From the NCBI RefSeq assembly GCF_012912105.1, contig NZ_QMEA01000307.1:1-53462 (forward strand): DNA of 53,462 nt, read 5' to 3'. The position numbers were made by a program, and so were the translations under genes. The DNA is from Brasilonema sp. UFV-L1. Its GTDB lineage: Bacteria; Cyanobacteriota; Cyanobacteriia; Cyanobacteriales; Nostocaceae. Position 1 is the stretch's first letter. Every line of letters begins with the position of its first letter. The notes below the pieces were generated by a model. It ran no database searches. It had not been told where the DNA came from and saw only the letters and a list, made by a program, of their open reading frames with translations. Of the stretch, positions 53,031 through 53,462 are shown piece after piece.

Positions 53031-53351
53031 GTGTCTGATAGAGCACAGTGTCTCAAAATTAAACTGAAACCAGGAAAGACCGAATATGCCATAGCCTGGA
53101 TTAAAAATTTATATAACCAATCAGAGGAAGTCAAACAAGTTCTGAGTAACGAAGGAATTATTGTAGAGTCCATTTTTTTAGAAAAAGGTAGTGATGGCGA
53201 ATACTTAATCTTGTATCAAAAAACAGAAAATCTCCTCAAAGCATATGCATCTTTCAATATATCCAACCATCCGCTAGAGGTAGCGACCAAGCTATTCATC
53301 AACGACTGTTGGAAGGATATTCAATCATTGGAAGTTCTATTTGATACATAA
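53031..53351 (+). CDS. DUF6176 family protein
   Basis: About 106 residues, a ferredoxin-like small domain: CLKIKLKPGKTEYAIAWIKNLYNQSEEVKQVLSNEGIIVESIFLEKGSDGEYLILYQK matches the DUF6176 pattern I recall. Function unknown. I start at the GTG at 53031, which has GAGGAG eight bases before it; the upstream GTG at 53016 would overlap that ribosome site. Confidence 0.7.
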   Translation: MSDRAQCLKIKLKPGKTEYAIAWIKNLYNQSEEVKQVLSNEGIIVESIFLEKGSDGEYLILYQKTENLLKAYASFNISNHPLEVATKLFINDCWKDIQSLEVLFDT

Positions 53352-53370
53352 TTTTCACAAGATTGTGGTT

Positions 53371-53398
53371 CCTCGTTCCTTGCCAGAAGCAAGGAATG
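53371..53398. repeat. Dispersed palindromic repeat (TTCCTTGCC...GGCAAGGAA family)
   Basis: CGTTCCTTGCCAGAAGCAAGGAATG, a shorter relative of the repeat at 20519-20632. The next bases (GGGTTGGGCT) also recur at about 40849. Confidence 0.6.
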
Positions 53399-53462
53399 CA
53401 TGACTGTGGGTTGGGCTTTTACCTAGAAAAACTGCGGTGCCTCCGGAAAAATCGCCCCATGA

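Overview
The window looks like chromosomal DNA of a filamentous, probably heterocyst-forming (Nostocales-type) cyanobacterium. The evidence is photosystem II genes (psbB, psbT), a phycobilin-lyase-like HEAT protein, a PSI-accumulation factor, hopanoid genes (hpnA, hpnH), many HIP1 octamers (GCGATCGC), and heptanucleotide-type short tandem repeats typical of this group. The species cannot be fixed from sequence alone. No rRNA, tRNA or CRISPR array was seen.

Layout. 1-9.2 kb: a HemK-like methyltransferase, a heme-oxygenase-like diiron protein, a 143-bp MITE with a target-site duplication, an RTX-repeat protein, two paralogous small proteins that each have a hairpin leader, then ftsI and an FtsL-like gene. 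9.6-17.3 kb: a small lipoprotein, a strongly structured RNA-like element in front of an exported small protein, glgB, a Uma2 nuclease, an RluD-type pseudouridine synthase, a HEAT-repeat lyase, a second MITE, and a three-gene cluster (antitoxin-like, DUF6883, DUF4926). 17.3-22 kb is a decayed, repeat-rich zone. It holds a second copy of the structured-element core, a tnpB-less IS605-like end, tandem repeats, a pentapeptide-repeat gene split by a precise 218-bp insertion, and a gutted DUF2887/Rpn nuclease gene with a duplicated tail.

22-34.8 kb: valine-pyruvate aminotransferase, rimM, a PSI-accumulation factor, a TnpB element with inverted ends, an ethylene-receptor-like hybrid kinase, small membrane proteins, the hopanoid pair hpnA-hpnH, and a glutathione transferase. 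34.9-41 kb: a broken TPR gene, a 21-bp tandem array, a truncated antitoxin-like gene, murT-dinB-gatD (lipid II amidation), a secreted protein of unknown function and a large nested palindrome. 41-53.4 kb: rpsA, psbT, psbB, a peptide-type ABC binding protein with its permease, a block of direct repeats resembling a Tn7-like transposon end, a zinc alcohol dehydrogenase, a second Uma2 nuclease, AGE epimerase with tmk, and a DUF6176 protein.

Housekeeping genes (ftsI, glgB, rluD, rimM, rpsA, psbB, tmk, murT/gatD) are intact, while accessory genes are heavily marked by small mobile sequences. Small dispersed repeats sit between genes, at HIP1 sites, and inside the reading frames of rimM and the alcohol dehydrogenase. 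The strongest unexplained signals are (1) the structured element at 10258-10382, whose 25-nt core recurs in opposite orientation at 17417-17441; (2) the paired hairpin leaders of the 4.9-6.1 kb paralogues; (3) the small DUF6883/DUF4926 cluster; and (4) the TnpB element with its divergent small partner ORF.
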